Positions 1 to 11,004 are shown, numbered from the stretch's first letter. The stretch: 64,000 nucleotides of DNA from Strigamia acuminata (GCA_949358305.1 OX442314.1:6823087-6887086); one strand, 5' to 3'. Numbers and translations are program-made. Notes: generated from the sequence alone by a model not told the origin.

Positions 1-692
1 AATTACACTGTGCTCTACAACTTTTCTATTGAAAATTTTCCTCTAAACCTCACGGTTTTTGAGTTAAAAAATAAAATATGTCAAAAAAGAATCTTTATCG
101 AATTTTTAAAATTTTTTTTTTTAAAAAAACTTACGTTAGCAAAAATAATATTTTTTTATTGAGCAATTTTTTTTTTACCAATTGAGGATCCTCGAAATTG
201 GGAAAACTGTGCAGAGCAAACACAGAAACGAAGCAAACACCGACCACAAGCGCCACGGTAGCAATGACAGCATACGGATGGTGAGCGAGCAACCTGGCAT
301 AACTGTCAAATCAAAAGATTAATTGCAACATCTCATCCACCTCGATTCCAATTAACTATTCAACGTTCTAATTAATAAAACAAAAACCCACCAATTCATT
401 ATGTGATAAAATTAATCAACTAGAAACACGAATGATAAAATGTGATGACAAAACTCCTCTTCAGGTGAAAATTATTCATTTCAATTGTGTTCATAATGAC
501 ATTCCATGAGTACTCTAACAAACAAACAACACAATTTAATTCAATTTAAAAAGAAATATATTAAAACAACAACAGAATTTACCTCTAATTTTGTGCTTTT
601 CCCAAGGATTGTCCCAAAAACCTACAAACAAAACAAAAAAAATATAAATAGATTTAGACTAAATCAACTTCAATTGCAGTAAATGAATTGTA
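1..692. other. AT-rich sequence without a recognisable gene
   Basis: No open frame longer than about 60 codons and no recognisable splice-bounded exon is visible on either strand. The stretch is AT-rich with short homopolymer runs and ends at the inverted-repeat element that starts at 693. Confidence 0.6.
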
Positions 693-1113
693 CAGTCGAA
701 CCTCGTTATAACGAATCGCAAGGGACCCGAGAAATCGAGACAAACAAGCTGAAAAATTTCAACTTTATCGTAAAAAATTATTAATTATTCATGTAGTGAT
801 TTTTATGTGAATGGAAGTTTTTTCAGTAGCTGCATTGATTATAATTCGTTATAACGAATAATTCGTTATATCAAATTTTTTTTAACATGGTCTTCTCCGG
901 CTGGCCAACCGTGTCAATTTTAACAATTCGTTATATCAAAAATCCGTTGTACAGTCGAGCCTCGTTATAACGAAAAATTGGTTCGTTGTAACGAAGGTTT
1001 GGTATATCAAAATTTTTTAACATTCGATAAAACAACGATCGCGACTAATTTTCAACTATTCTTAATAACAAAAAATTTGTTATATCGCGATTCGTTATAA
1101 CGAGGTTCGACTG
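693..1113. mobile_element. pogo/Tigger-like MITE, probably two overlapping copies
   Basis: The sequence CAGTCGAACCTCGTTATAAC begins at 693 after a TA, and a near-identical start (CAGTCGAGCCTCG) recurs at 952, again after TA. The reverse complement closes the block at 1113. Such CAGT...CTCGTTATAACGA ends are typical of pogo-type Tc1/mariner elements, which duplicate TA. No transposase is present. The first copy seems to lack its own right end, suggesting one element inserted next to or into another. A further degraded piece of the same terminus lies near 2402-2450. Confidence 0.75.
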
Positions 1114-1310
1114 TTTCGTCCACCTGTGGTGACCACGTTTGTTTGGGCCTTATTTCGTGCGATATTGATTGGCAGAAAATTGTCAGGAATAACAGGTGTT
1201 GACAAAAGATGGGTTTCAAAACTTGTTTGTCAAAATTTCATATTTTGACCTTATGCGTGCAGGTAACGATGATAATGAAATAATTGTTTTGATGTTGCAA
1301 CACTTTACGG

Positions 1311-1720
1311 AGATACACTTCATTAAAACGAGTTTTTAACCGTTTTATATATTTTTTGCAATCAAAACACATCCGAAACGAGATTTTACCAGTTTTAATC
1401 ACGTTTTAAGCATTTTTTTTGGCTACAAACACACCTAAAACGAATTTTTACCCGTTTTAATCATGTTTTAGTTTTTTTTTTCCAATAAATACACATCCAA
1501 AGGAAATTTTTGCCCGTTTTAATCATGTTTTAGGTATTTTTTGCAATAAAAACCATCCGAAACGAGCTTTCACCCGTTTTAATCTCGTTTTAATCACGTT
1601 TTAGGCATTTTTTTTCCAATAAATACACATCCGAAACCAGCTTTTACCCGTTTTAGGCATTCTTCGCAATAAAAACACATCCGAAAAGACTTTTTATGCG
1701 TTTAGTCACATTTCACCCAT
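1311..1720. repeat. Degenerate minisatellite, unit about 60 bp
   Basis: About six to seven imperfect copies of a unit read as CCGTTTTAATCACGTTTTAG, then a T-run, then GCAATAAAAACACATCCGAAACGAG. Copies differ by small deletions and substitutions. No coding potential is apparent. Confidence 0.7.
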
Positions 1721-2992
1721 TTTTGCAACCATAACAAATTTTCCATCGATTTTAACAAACGTGAAAATATGCTAATTTCCCATTAAACCAAAAAAAAAAA
1801 AAAAAAAAAAAAAACATTTTTTTTTTTATTTAATTAATTAATTTTTACGACAAAACCAACCACTATAAATACCTTAAATAGATGCAGTGGCCCCACAACG
1901 CGAGTATTCAATCGCATATACTCAGCAAATTCTATTTACATCTCGAGAGGACCAGAGATGCTGACGCAGATGCAGCCCCTGGAATTTCCACGTCTCCCAC
2001 CAGACGAGTTTCGCTGCACAGCAGATGAATTCAACACGCAGTCACACGCCGCGTGAGAGCGAGTGCTGGCCCACGATGATCACGATGCATTGCGGGCGAA
2101 CACGGACGAAATCTGGGCAATTGCGAATGCTGCACGAACCTATTCCATCCTCGTATAACTCACGTGTATCCGAGCAGCTAAGGTTGCTGCGCGCGCGCTG
2201 CACGTTGCTATGACAACGACATTGGCATAGAAACCCAAAGTAAATCAAAGCCACGGCTTGGCGACACCTCCGTCATCGAGTAGAAGCAAACAATGTGCGA
2301 GTTTTAAATTAATTTACAGCGATATCGTTTAAACTTGTTTGTGTTTTTTTAAATCGGTCTAAATGTAAAATTTTACGCGTTAAATTTCACTTGTTGAATA
2401 CAGTCTAAACTCTTTATAACGAATCGCGATACAACGAATTATCGATATAATGAATACCTAAAAACGGTGCGTCCAAAAAGTCCGTGGAATGACGAAAAAT
2501 TTGAAAAAAATTAACTTCTAATATTTTGATTTAATTTTCCTTTTAGGATTATTAAATATAACACTCAAGTAATGTCTGATTAAATTTTCAGACTGATTCA
2601 ATAATATTTATTTAAAATATCAAAAATAAATGATTTATTTATTTATTTATTTAGGCCTAAAAATTCATTTGGAGACCAAAATCATTCTACCGACCAGAAT
2701 CGTAATATTTTTGTCCGATCCCTCGACCTAACTTTCAAAGCAGCCATTTTGACTTCGAGTGTAAAAAGTTCAGCAATTAAAAGACGTTTAAAGCCAAAAT
2801 TTTTTCCAGTGCAGAGAATAATTGATTTTAATTAAAAAAAATATAAAAATTTAATCTCGTGGATGGAATCAATTAAACTATTCATACGTGGCCATTAAAT
2901 AAATCCATATACAACTCCGGCAGTCACATCCGGCAAAGATAATCTTACACAAGCCACCAGTCAAGTTCTGTTACCTGTTTCATCCGTCAAAA
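1721..2992. other. Mostly non-genic; possible TATA box and 32-codon ORF
   Basis: A TATAAATA at about 1863 is followed at 1958-2056 by a 32-codon ORF starting ATGCTGACGCAG. The protein has no recognised features, so this may be a short 5' exon or chance. The rest is AT-rich with an ATTT microsatellite near 2632-2655. No other exon could be supported. Confidence 0.3.
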
Positions 2993-3921
2993 ATGAAATA
3001 TCTGATTATTTTGGTCTTAGTTATGGGTAAGTTGACTTATATTTTGTACAAAAATAATTCATTCAATATTCTGCATTGGCATGTTTTATTCTGATTAGCA
3101 ACCACGGTTCATTCATACTAGGCGCATTCGAAAAGTCATTAAAACGAGTGTAAACGTGTTTACACTCGTTTTCACACGACATTTACACGAATTAGTTCGT
3201 GTAAATGTCGTGTAAACTGGTTAAACGGAAACGGCCTGTACGCCACGTTTCCGTTTAAAATCTCCGTGCAACGAGTTTTCTCGTTGAAATCGGGTCTTGC
3301 TGGCAGCCATCTTGGATTTTCGTTAGATCGATTGGAACGATGTCGATCACAAGAACAATTTTTTAGCAGGTATTAGCCGCATTCTTGCGATCGAATGCGG
3401 CCGATGTTCGACCGCATTTGTACGATCGAATACGGCCGACGTTCGACCGATGTTCGGCCGCATTTGTACAATCGAATGCGACCGACGTTCGGCCGACGTT
3501 CGGCCGCGTTTGTGCGATTTAATGCGGCCGGTGTTCGGCCGCATTTGTGCGATTGAGGCGGATGTTCAGCCGATTCCCGTTCGGAAATAAATATTAATAA
3601 TACAAATAATTAAAATAAATTTACATTTTATAATCATGTTTTTATAATCTCCTGTTTTTTTTTTAGAGTAAACAACAACAATAATGACTATGGTTATTAT
3701 TTGGACTAATTTAATATTTACACTTGAATTTACACTACTGAATTTTACACAGAAATTTATTTTGAAACTCGAAAATTGGGTCGTTTAACTTGAAATTTAC
3801 ACTACCAGTTGCACTGGTCGTTTAGTGCAAATTACTTTTCGAATGCGCCTACTGTATCAAAGATGGTGACTGCGGAAAAGGGTGCGGATGTCTCAATGGT
3901 GGCTGCATGTGCGGTGGATAA
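2993..3921 (+). pseudogene. Small secreted Cys-rich peptide gene, exon 2 split by a MITE
   Basis: Exon 1 (2993-3026) begins at ATG and encodes only a short hydrophobic leader, ending in phase 1 at a perfect GTAAGT donor. An acceptor at 3097-3098 (CTGATTAG) opens exon 2, which runs 21 nt and is cut at 3119/3120 by an inverted-repeat element. The reading frame resumes after the element at about 3851 and ends at TAA 3919-3921. The distal part has six cysteines spaced C-x5-C-x3-C-x-C-x4-C-x-C. AATAAA lies near 4007. The plan (leader exon, phase-1 intron, short Cys-rich exon) matches the peptide gene at 45994. The family is not recognised; it could be antimicrobial or toxin-like. The element adds in-frame stops, so this allele is probably broken unless the insertion is spliced out. 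Confidence 0.6.
3120..3850. mobile_element. 731-bp inverted-repeat element (MITE) inside a peptide exon
   Basis: Termini AGGCGCATTCGAAAAGT (3120-3136) and its exact reverse complement (3834-3850) bound the element. The flanking ACT at 3117-3119 recurs at 3851-3853; alternatively, reading the termini as GGCGC...GCGCC, the duplication is TA. The interior has a hairpin around GTGTAAACGTG (3145-3200) and a roughly 35-bp tandem motif built on CGGCCGATGTTCGGCCGCATT (3370-3560, G/C-rich against an AT-rich background). No transposase ORF. Superfamily uncertain: Tc1/mariner if the TSD is TA, PIF/Harbinger-like if it is 3 bp. Confidence 0.8.
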
Positions 3922-4138
3922 ACATAAGGAAAGGGCCAAAAGTGTCCAAACCCCGAGACGAACAGGACACCATCGTAAAAATAAAAATGTAAACAATTTA
4001 AAATTTAATAAAAATTAAAAAATAAAATGATTATGAATTTTGTCGCTTAAATTGATCCATTTAATTTATCAGCCCGATTGGCATTTACTTATTATACTGA
4101 CAAGGAGACCGCCGGAGTGTGATTCTTTACTGTGTGTA
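3922..4138. other. 3' flank of the peptide gene
   Basis: Contains the likely polyadenylation signal AATAAA at 4007-4012 and otherwise AT-rich sequence. Confidence 0.5.
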
Positions 4139-4494
4139 TACTCAAAACCACCACAACGTTGATATATTTCCCTATTGGTCGAGCTATATCACTGGTGTAG
4201 TGGCACAAAAAAGTAGCTCGTAACACCAGAATTGTATTCTAACTAGGCATAAACAACCAATAAAAAATAAAACTTGTTTACCTTACATTAATTGATCGAT
4301 TAAAAAGGAAAAAAGGTTCTTTAGCAAATAAAATAAACATTTTATTACCAATTAAATAAAATCCATCTATGTAATCACTTTTTATACTTAAATTTATTGA
4401 AAATAAACAGAACTACTTTTTCACGTAGCAGAACACAGTACACAGTTAGACGTAAACAGGCTGAAATAGATCAACGTTGTGGTGGTTTTGAGTA
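4139..4494. mobile_element. MITE of a TACTC-terminus family, copy 1
   Basis: TIRs of about 25 bp (TACTCAAAACCACCACAACG at 4139 and its reverse complement ending at 4494) sit between TA dinucleotides at 4137-4138 and 4495-4496. About 356 bp, no ORF. Two other elements, at 8243 and 33834, have the same end arrangement, and parts of the interior are alike (GTAGCAG then AACAGGCT near one end). Confidence 0.8.
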
Positions 4495-4593
4495 TAGAAA
4501 CTTCATTTTTTGACTTTTTTGAGGAAAAAAGTCAAATGTAACACCACACTTTGTTCACCCACATGACAGCCTGCATCAAGACAATAATAGTTT

Positions 4594-4745
4594 GTAGTGA
4601 TTCACCGTGGTTAAGGCAATGGACTAGGAATCTTTCCACACAGATTCAAATCCTGTTGCGTGTAAAGAATTTTACTTTTATTTTTTTTTTTTTTTAGCAG
4701 TAATTTTAATGTTTGTAATTTTATATTTGTTAAAAAATTAAAATT
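4594..4745 (+). mobile_element. tRNA-Ser-derived SINE, copy 1
   Basis: The head has a Pol III A-box-like TGGTTAAGGCAATGG near 4607 and a B-box-like GATTCAAATCC at 4643-4653, in a layout that recalls tRNA-Ser without its long variable arm. The 3' body is T/A-rich (TTTTAGCAGTAA...TTGTTAAAAAATTAAAATT). A better-preserved copy lies at 37127-37391. It is not a functional tRNA gene because acceptor-stem pairing is absent. Confidence 0.75.
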
Positions 4746-4756
4746 GTTAAAAGTTG

Positions 4757-5630
4757 TCTGTAAAGGCGGAAACACAAGGGGGCAGGTAAGATTTAAAAGC
4801 TTGCTTTTACTTGAAAAAATGGCTAAAAACTCGCCCGCTTGAGCAAACACAAGCTTGCGTTTATATTCAAAGCTTTGCTCTGATCAAACTGAGTTTGATT
4901 TACCAACTTCAAGCTTGCTGGTGTTTTGGACATGTGACTTTGACAGCCAATCAGAATCGTGAGGAAATTCTTGGAGGAGATTTTGGCGAGAATGTCTGGC
5001 AGCCATGTTTTTTGTAGCAAGCCAATAGCTAGCTACCTAAACTCTATTCCGAAAAGTACTTGAAATACTCCCATTGGTTGGGAGATTCATAACACCAGTA
5101 TAAATGCATTGCGAGAAATAGTTCCCAAAATGCAGCAATTTGCCACTACATGGTGGTGTTTATGACGCACCATTTTTCAACTTTTAATTGTTAGCTGATA
5201 AGAAATGGCGTCATTACCAACACCATCATCTTCATCATCATCATTGCATGAACGTCCAGTGCACGTTCTCGTTACAATTTCGATTCGGTTACGTTCTGTA
5301 CACGTAGTCCTCGTCGTTCTAATCTCATTTTGATTTTAATTCATCTCTTTATTCTCTCACCTAGTAATACAAAAATGCCCCGATTGATTTGTTTATCGAG
5401 TTGATCGATTTGGTCTCACCGTGTATAATGTCAGCAGCCATTTTGTGTATTTGTTGTGTGTTTGCATAGTGACGCACCAGGATTGGTTGACTTACAAGTT
5501 AGTCATGTGATTGTAGTCATCCGCAATGTGAATCTCCCAACCAAGGGGAGTATTTAAAGTACTTTTCGGAATAGAGTTTAGCTAGCTTAAGTTTGCCAGT
5601 TAAGCTGATAAGACACCACAGTGTTAACTG
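4757..5630. mobile_element. Unclassified repeat element interrupted by a MITE
   Basis: Starts around GGAAACACAAGGGGGCAGGT and ends near GCCAGTTAAGCTGATAAGAC. A related copy at about 41633-41900 shares the first 35 bases in the same orientation and most of the rest in reverse complement, as expected if the ends are inverted repeats and the interior is flipped. The 41.7-kb copy lacks the MITE found here at 5040-5578, so it acts as an empty site. Confidence 0.55.
5040..5578. mobile_element. 539-bp MITE with about 50-bp TIRs
   Basis: Left TIR AACTCTATTCCGAAAAGTAC, running to about 5090, is matched by the reverse complement ending at 5578. TA flanks both ends (5038-5039 and 5579-5580). No ORF of note inside. 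The paralogous sequence near 41760 lacks this segment, confirming insertion at TA. Confidence 0.8.
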
Positions 5631-7338
5631 CATGAAAGATATTATCATATTTCTTTGCAAAATATTATTGATGTTTGCTGTGCAAAAAAAAAAACACCAA
5701 AAAAACGTTTTTAAGTCGTAAAACCTCGATTATTGATTATCAAAAACACAAGAAGTATAATTCATGAATCATAAATGATTAATGTCTTTGGCTCTTTTAA
5801 CTACGCACAAACAACATCATAAAATGAAAAATTCAATAATTTTTTTTTAACTTGCGTACAGAAGAAAGCAATAGTATTCAGCAGCTATTCGCGATGCCAG
5901 TCAGCCGGGTCAAGCTGTTGCAAGATATCAGAGCAAGTAAAAGTGTGTTTACATGAAATGTGCCTAATAATGTGTGGATTATATGACTGAACAGGCGATA
6001 AAACGTGAGTATAGTTTTGAATTTACCAATCTTATACTATGGGGGGGTTTACATGCACCGAATATTTCGAGCGGTGAATAATTCGAGTAATAAAAAAATC
6101 AAATTGTTGTGTTTACATGCAGAAAATAATTCGTGATCACAACAGGAAGTATCAAGTTTAACTAAAACCTAAAGTGATATATTTTTTTGTAAAAAGGAAA
6201 CCAGATCACGTTTTCGTATTTCCCATCAATAAAATAGAAGATGTGTATATTGTATTAACTTTACTTGTGACAGTTAAGATGAGGACCTCGGCTATTCCTC
6301 CACTCTTGTTCACCATGGTAACACTCAGGGAATGTGCCAGTATGACATTCCCAGGGCCGTGAGTGGCATATGGATTAAGGACCCAGTCCCAATGAACAGT
6401 GATAAGCCGATCTTAGTTACCCCTAACTGCATGGTCAACATGCATTGCTACACCATAAGCAATGGGAAAAAATGTGACCGCTTGGCCACCCACGGTGACC
6501 TGCGTTACTCCACACACTGCCTAGTGACCCAAAAGTCGTCCCGCTTCGCAGGGTGGATTGACCCAGCTAAGAAAGGAGGGAGCTGAGTAGTGTGGTGAGA
6601 GAGACGTTGCTGAGAGAGCAGAGGAAGGACGTGAGGTAAAAAGAGAGAAGTGTGCGCTGCTAAGGTCCCAATGCAGGGAAAGGCAACCGTGCCTAATGCC
6701 GACTCTGCTCCTCTCATCATTCACCACTGTGACGCTCAGTAACATGACGATGTGCCTGTTGCAGCCTCTATGAGCTGCTACATGGCGTAAATACGGCAAA
6801 ATGTTCGTCCGAAGTAACCGACTACTTCACCTGTGGTGTTCCAGCCCTGTGTGTGACGGGACGGTTGCTGGTGTAGCGTGCCTAACATCACTGCCACACA
6901 TGGGTAGATGGTAGACTCCGACCCTTAGACAGCGATTAAAGGTCAAAACCCAACAATCCGGAGTCCCTGTCTCAATCATTTACATGAGTATGCGTCCCTC
7001 TGATGGAAGTCAATCCCCAGACTGTCGTGGGTAAGACCATACCAGTCACAAAGACATGAGAAGCTAACCCCTTAGCAACTGAATGAAGGCCTAATTGTTC
7101 GTGCCACTTGCTTTGGTCAGCAGTCAAATTGTCCAAAATGCTCGAAAAGTACTCAAAAGCGACTATAAACTCACGCAGTGGAAGCCTGCTGGGCCCATAA
7201 CCCTTTGTTAAATTGTTAGAAGGGATTCGCCACGATTGTTTTTGATTGAAGCGGTTTATTTCATTTGCACTCGTATCACACGACCTGCAAGCGTTGTTGG
7301 TCAAAACCAGAAGTCCCAGATTACAATATCACCCCCCC
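5631..7338. other. Repeat fragments; one ORF of uncertain meaning
   Basis: At 6040-6170 a fragment shares motifs (ACATGCACCGAATATTTCGAG and TTTACATGCAGAAAATAATTCG) with the repeat near 34985-35250. An 84-codon ORF at 6332-6586 includes SGIWIKDPVPMNSDKPILV, which faintly resembles the start of an olfactomedin domain, but no splice-supported gene could be built. A roughly 60-bp direct repeat containing CGAAGTAACCGACTACTTCA occurs at about 6809-6862 and 7370-7426. A C-run lies at about 7332-7340. Confidence 0.4.
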
Positions 7339-7830
7339 CCGGAATTGACGACAAAATCAGAGTGTCCACCCGAAGTAACCGACTACTTCACCTGTGGTGT
7401 TCCAGCCCTGTGTGTGACGGGACGGAACGAAATCAGAGTGTAACACCCGAGGTCGGGTCATTTCGTCGCCGCTCCTTTCGTTGCCGGTCATTTAGTCGCC
7501 GGTCATTTCGTTGTTTGTATTACGTTACACCGTAACGCACGCCGAACGTAACACCCTGGGAGACCAATAGCCAACGAAATAACCAATAGGCGACGAAATG
7601 ACCGGCGACAAAACGACCAATAGCAAACGAAATAACCAACGAAATTACCAATAGGCGGCGAAACGACCGGCGACGAAACGACCGGCGACGAAACCATCGG
7701 CGTCGAATTGACCATACAAGAAAAAGAAACAAACATTTACCAACGCTGAAATACACTCTGATTTCGTCGTCAATTCCGGCGACGAAATAATCGGCGACGA
7801 ATTGTGGGCGACGAAATGATTGAACACCGG
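7339..7830. mobile_element. Foldback element built on TTTCGTCGCCGG motifs
   Basis: CCGGAATTGACGACAAAATC at about 7339 is mirrored by GATTTCGTCGTCAATTCCGG near 7760-7779. Between and beyond lie many copies of GGTCATTTCGTCGCCGG-like words on one side (7455-7515) and the complementary GGCGACGAAATGACCGGCGA words on the other (7570-7700). A foldback or MITE-like structure with no transposase. The flanking duplication is unclear. Confidence 0.6.
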
Positions 7831-8242
7831 GACCCCGATACGGGATTTTACAACATTTCAGCCAGGTGACACCATTTAAACAACACTAATAACAAATAAA
7901 CCAGTTTGTCATTTTCTTGTTAAGTGTCATGCATCCGGCGCTATTCAAGCATTTTGTGCCTACATGGAATCCGTCAACGCTCACAAGTTTGCATAGCTTG
8001 GGGTCAACTACTAGTATTAACAATGGGGGTGTTTTCTAACAATATTGGACCGTTAGCAGAGTGATACAGTGGGAACATGTTTGGCCCCTAACCCAGGTGC
8101 CGATGGATCAAAAACTATCCTCTGCTTAATGTGTTCTTTTTTTATATTGCAAAGCCGATGCTGTGTGCGTACAATGTTTTTCTACATAGACCCAATAGTT
8201 ATGTCGATAATAGCCCTCCAGTGATCAGATATGTTTTTGCTA

Positions 8243-8652
8243 TAATCTTTCCACACTCAAGAGGATCCCTGGAAGCTTGGCTCCCATTGGCCGAGCCATT
8301 TCACTTGTGTATTGATACAGAAAAAAGAACCAAAACACCAGAAATGCATTATACAGACATACAGATATAAATAGAAGTCAGGACATTGCAATCGATTTCC
8401 TATTGTTTGGAAATTGCATTTTAATTAAAAACAACATAAAACTTTATTTCAAAAATAGAAAACATATTTCATTTCTATTATTGTTATTATTATTGTTATT
8501 ATTATTATTATTATTTATATTTTTCTGGAAAAGACTAAAAATCATAGGGAACTACTTTTCCTCGTAGCAGTAATTCAACTGCAGTTCTGAGTAATCAGAC
8601 TAGGCCAATGTGAGCCAAGCTTCCAGTGATCCTCTTGAGTGTGGAAAGAGTA
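8243..8652. mobile_element. MITE of the TACTC-terminus family, copy 2
   Basis: Left end TAATCTTTCCACACTCAAGA and right end TCTTGAGTGTGGAAAGAGTA form TIRs that extend about 50 bp with few mismatches. TA flanks both sides (8241-8242, 8653-8654). Interior has no support for a gene; the ORF at 8131-8370 runs across the TIR and is chance. Confidence 0.8.
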
Positions 8653-9480
8653 TAGCATGTTTGCTTAACAAACGACTAAAAAAGATATAAAAAAAAACAA
8701 CTATTTATGACAGAAACATACAAGAGTAGAAGTAATAGTTTATTTACACAACAAACAAAAAGAGCCTGTCATTAAACTAGAAAGACATTTGGTTACAGAA
8801 CCTTTCAGTGTTGATCGGTTGATAAACAAAGAATAAAAATGAAAAATAAACATGTTTTATGACACATGATTAGTTTAAGACACCTTTACTTCGATCATGT
8901 GAATCAGAAAGAAGCTAGGGGTCAGAAAAGCGCCTTAATGCCAAGTAGAGTATAAATTGCATGAGAAAATTTTAGTGTAATTTCATTTTCTTCACTGGTA
9001 AGTTAATTCATGCACAGGAACCGACACGCGTCCAATGGACGTCAGGCACTACCAATTCTAAGACGTTTCTAAGAGTTGTGTATATGGAAAAAATGTCTTA
9101 GAATCGGTATTAATCCTAATAGCACTAACCTAAAACAAAATCCAGTACTCACCCAACCCATTTTTGACCCAAGTTGATATCTATGTTGAGTGTTTCCAAG
9201 TAAAACCACTTATTTTTAGAGCTGATTTATTCTACATTACTTTTACATTTGGAGGCAAAACCAAAACTAAAACTAAAACTTGAGTCAAGCCCAAACCTGA
9301 ACTTGAGTCAAACATAAACATAAACAAATCTGAACTGTGGGTACATAGCGCCAACTATTGGCAAAGGATACAATAATTAAAACTACAAATATCAAACTAA
9401 TGACTAATGATAATAATAATCTTCAATTCTGCATTCCCTCACAATCTATTCTTTGGCTTTTACTGAATCATGACTTAGCC
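8653..9480. other. Non-genic stretch
   Basis: No exon, RNA gene or repeat boundary could be supported here. Includes ordinary AT-rich sequence and short AAAACTAAAACT runs near 9265. Confidence 0.5.
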
Positions 9481-9615
9481 TAGGGGTCGGCAACCTTTTG
9501 AGACGGAAGAGTCAAAAGTTACAATTTACAAAATTGCCCAGTTGTTAAAGAGCCACTACAATATTAAATTAGGTCCCATACAGCTGCATCTTAACATCAA
9601 AAGAGCCAACCCCTG
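9481..9615. mobile_element. Short hAT (Charlie-like) remnant
   Basis: Ends TAGGGGTCGGCAACCTTTTG and AGAGCCAACCCCTG match those of the larger element at 34112-34806. The flanks ACTTAGCC (9473-9480) and ACCTAGCC (9616-9623) are an 8-bp duplication with one substitution, as expected for an old hAT insertion. CAGGGGTCGGCAA ends are typical of the hAT Charlie group. Confidence 0.8.
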
Positions 9616-9727
9616 ACCTAGCCTAACCTATGACCAAACCAAACCCCATGTGGCAGCAACCATATTCCCCTAGGGTAGGTCAGTTTTAAACCATACTTAA
9701 TAATTACAAGTTTATTTAGAAACATCA

Positions 9728-11004
9728 AGAGTTTGCGGACATGCTTTTTTCTTAAAAAATTGGTTCTTATGATCTTATAGTGTTATAACCTTTTGAGGTT
9801 ACGAACTTGGTTGGGGCAAGGTTCCTTATTATCGTATGTTATGTTCTTAAACTAGTAATTTTGATCACATGATCAAAACAACATGGATAGAGTAAGACTG
9901 AAACTCTTGTAGGCTCTCTCCACAGGACAATACCCAATGTTATAAGCTTTGAACAGTGTTGGGCACGGTACGCGGTATCGTACCGCAGCCTATACCGCGG
10001 TACTTTTTGTAGTCTACGGTAGTACCGTGTACTTGTACCGCAGTACTTTCGGCGCCCTGTAGTACTGGTACCGTGAATTTGCGGTACATCTCGCGGTACA
10101 TGGGAAAACGCAATAAAACACGAGATTCACGTGTTTTCTCCCGTTTTCCACGTTGAAGTTAAAAAGTGTATGTTTATACTCGTTTTTTTAGACTCAAATT
10201 CACGATTTTTACTGATTAAATGATTAAAACTCGATGCGGATTGCTCAATGAATGAATGAATGCTCAGTGAATGAAATCGCACTAAATCGATGTTTTACCA
10301 ACTAAATTAATGAAATTATTAATTAAAAGCGTCGAAATAAATCCTTTTGATTAAAATTTCGTGATTTTACTGATTTCATTCAATTTTTGAGCAATTCGGA
10401 TCGGTTTTAATCATTTAATCAGTAAAAATCGTGAATTCGGGTCTAAAAAACGAGTGTAAACATACACTTTTTAACTTTAACGTGGAAAACGAGAGAAAAC
10501 AGGTCAATATCGTGTTTTCTCGCGTTTTCCCGAGTACCACGAGAGTACCGCAAAATCCCGGTACAGGTACAGTACCGTGACCGCGGTACTTTGTGCGGAA
10601 GCAGCAAGTACCGCATACTTGTACCGCGGTACATTTCAGCGCCGGCGCAAGTACAGCGTACTTGTACCGCGGTACACGTTAGGTGTACCGCGCCCAACAC
10701 TGGCTTTGAAGCATCATATTACAACAGAATTTTAATAATTTTGCCAACAAAAGTAGCGGTTTGGTTTATCACACTATGTTTGTTCAAACCACTACTAGAT
10801 TTCAACAATTCCGTTTCTCACAAGCTGATCAAAAAAAATTGTTGGCAGCCATTTTGAGAAATCATAAGGAAACGACATCTGATTGGCTGCCTTATTTTGT
10901 AAGGTACTCTCATAAAAATCCTTATAGTCCATCCTTATGCTTATGAGGCCATAAGGTAATAAGGCTGGCCATTTATACGGAAAAAGACATGTCCGCAAAC
11001 TCTT
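9728..11004. mobile_element. Inverted-repeat element hosting a nested hAT
   Basis: AAGAGTTTGCGGACATG (9728-9744) and its exact reverse complement (10988-11004) bound the region. After subtracting the nested hAT (9954-10702 plus its duplication) the element would be about 520 bp. It ends about 80 bp upstream of DEG/ENaC gene A exon 1, so it could influence that gene's 5' end. No ORF recognised. Confidence 0.6.
9954..10702. mobile_element. Foldback hAT MITE with very long arms
   Basis: Ends CAGTGTTGGGCACGGTAC and GTACCGCGCCCAACACTG are flanked by a perfect 8-bp duplication GCTTTGAA (9946-9953 and 10703-10710), diagnostic of hAT elements. The arms are inverted over most of the element: the segment with ACACTTTTTAACTT..., the GTGAATTTGAG/GGGTCTAAAA word and the many CGGTAC/GTACCG words recur in reverse complement, so the transcript would fold into one long hairpin. 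No transposase. Confidence 0.9.

Noticed and set aside
4594-4662. Functional tRNA-Ser gene
   Set aside because: A- and B-box-like words are present, but the acceptor stem does not pair and the variable arm is missing; it is a SINE head.
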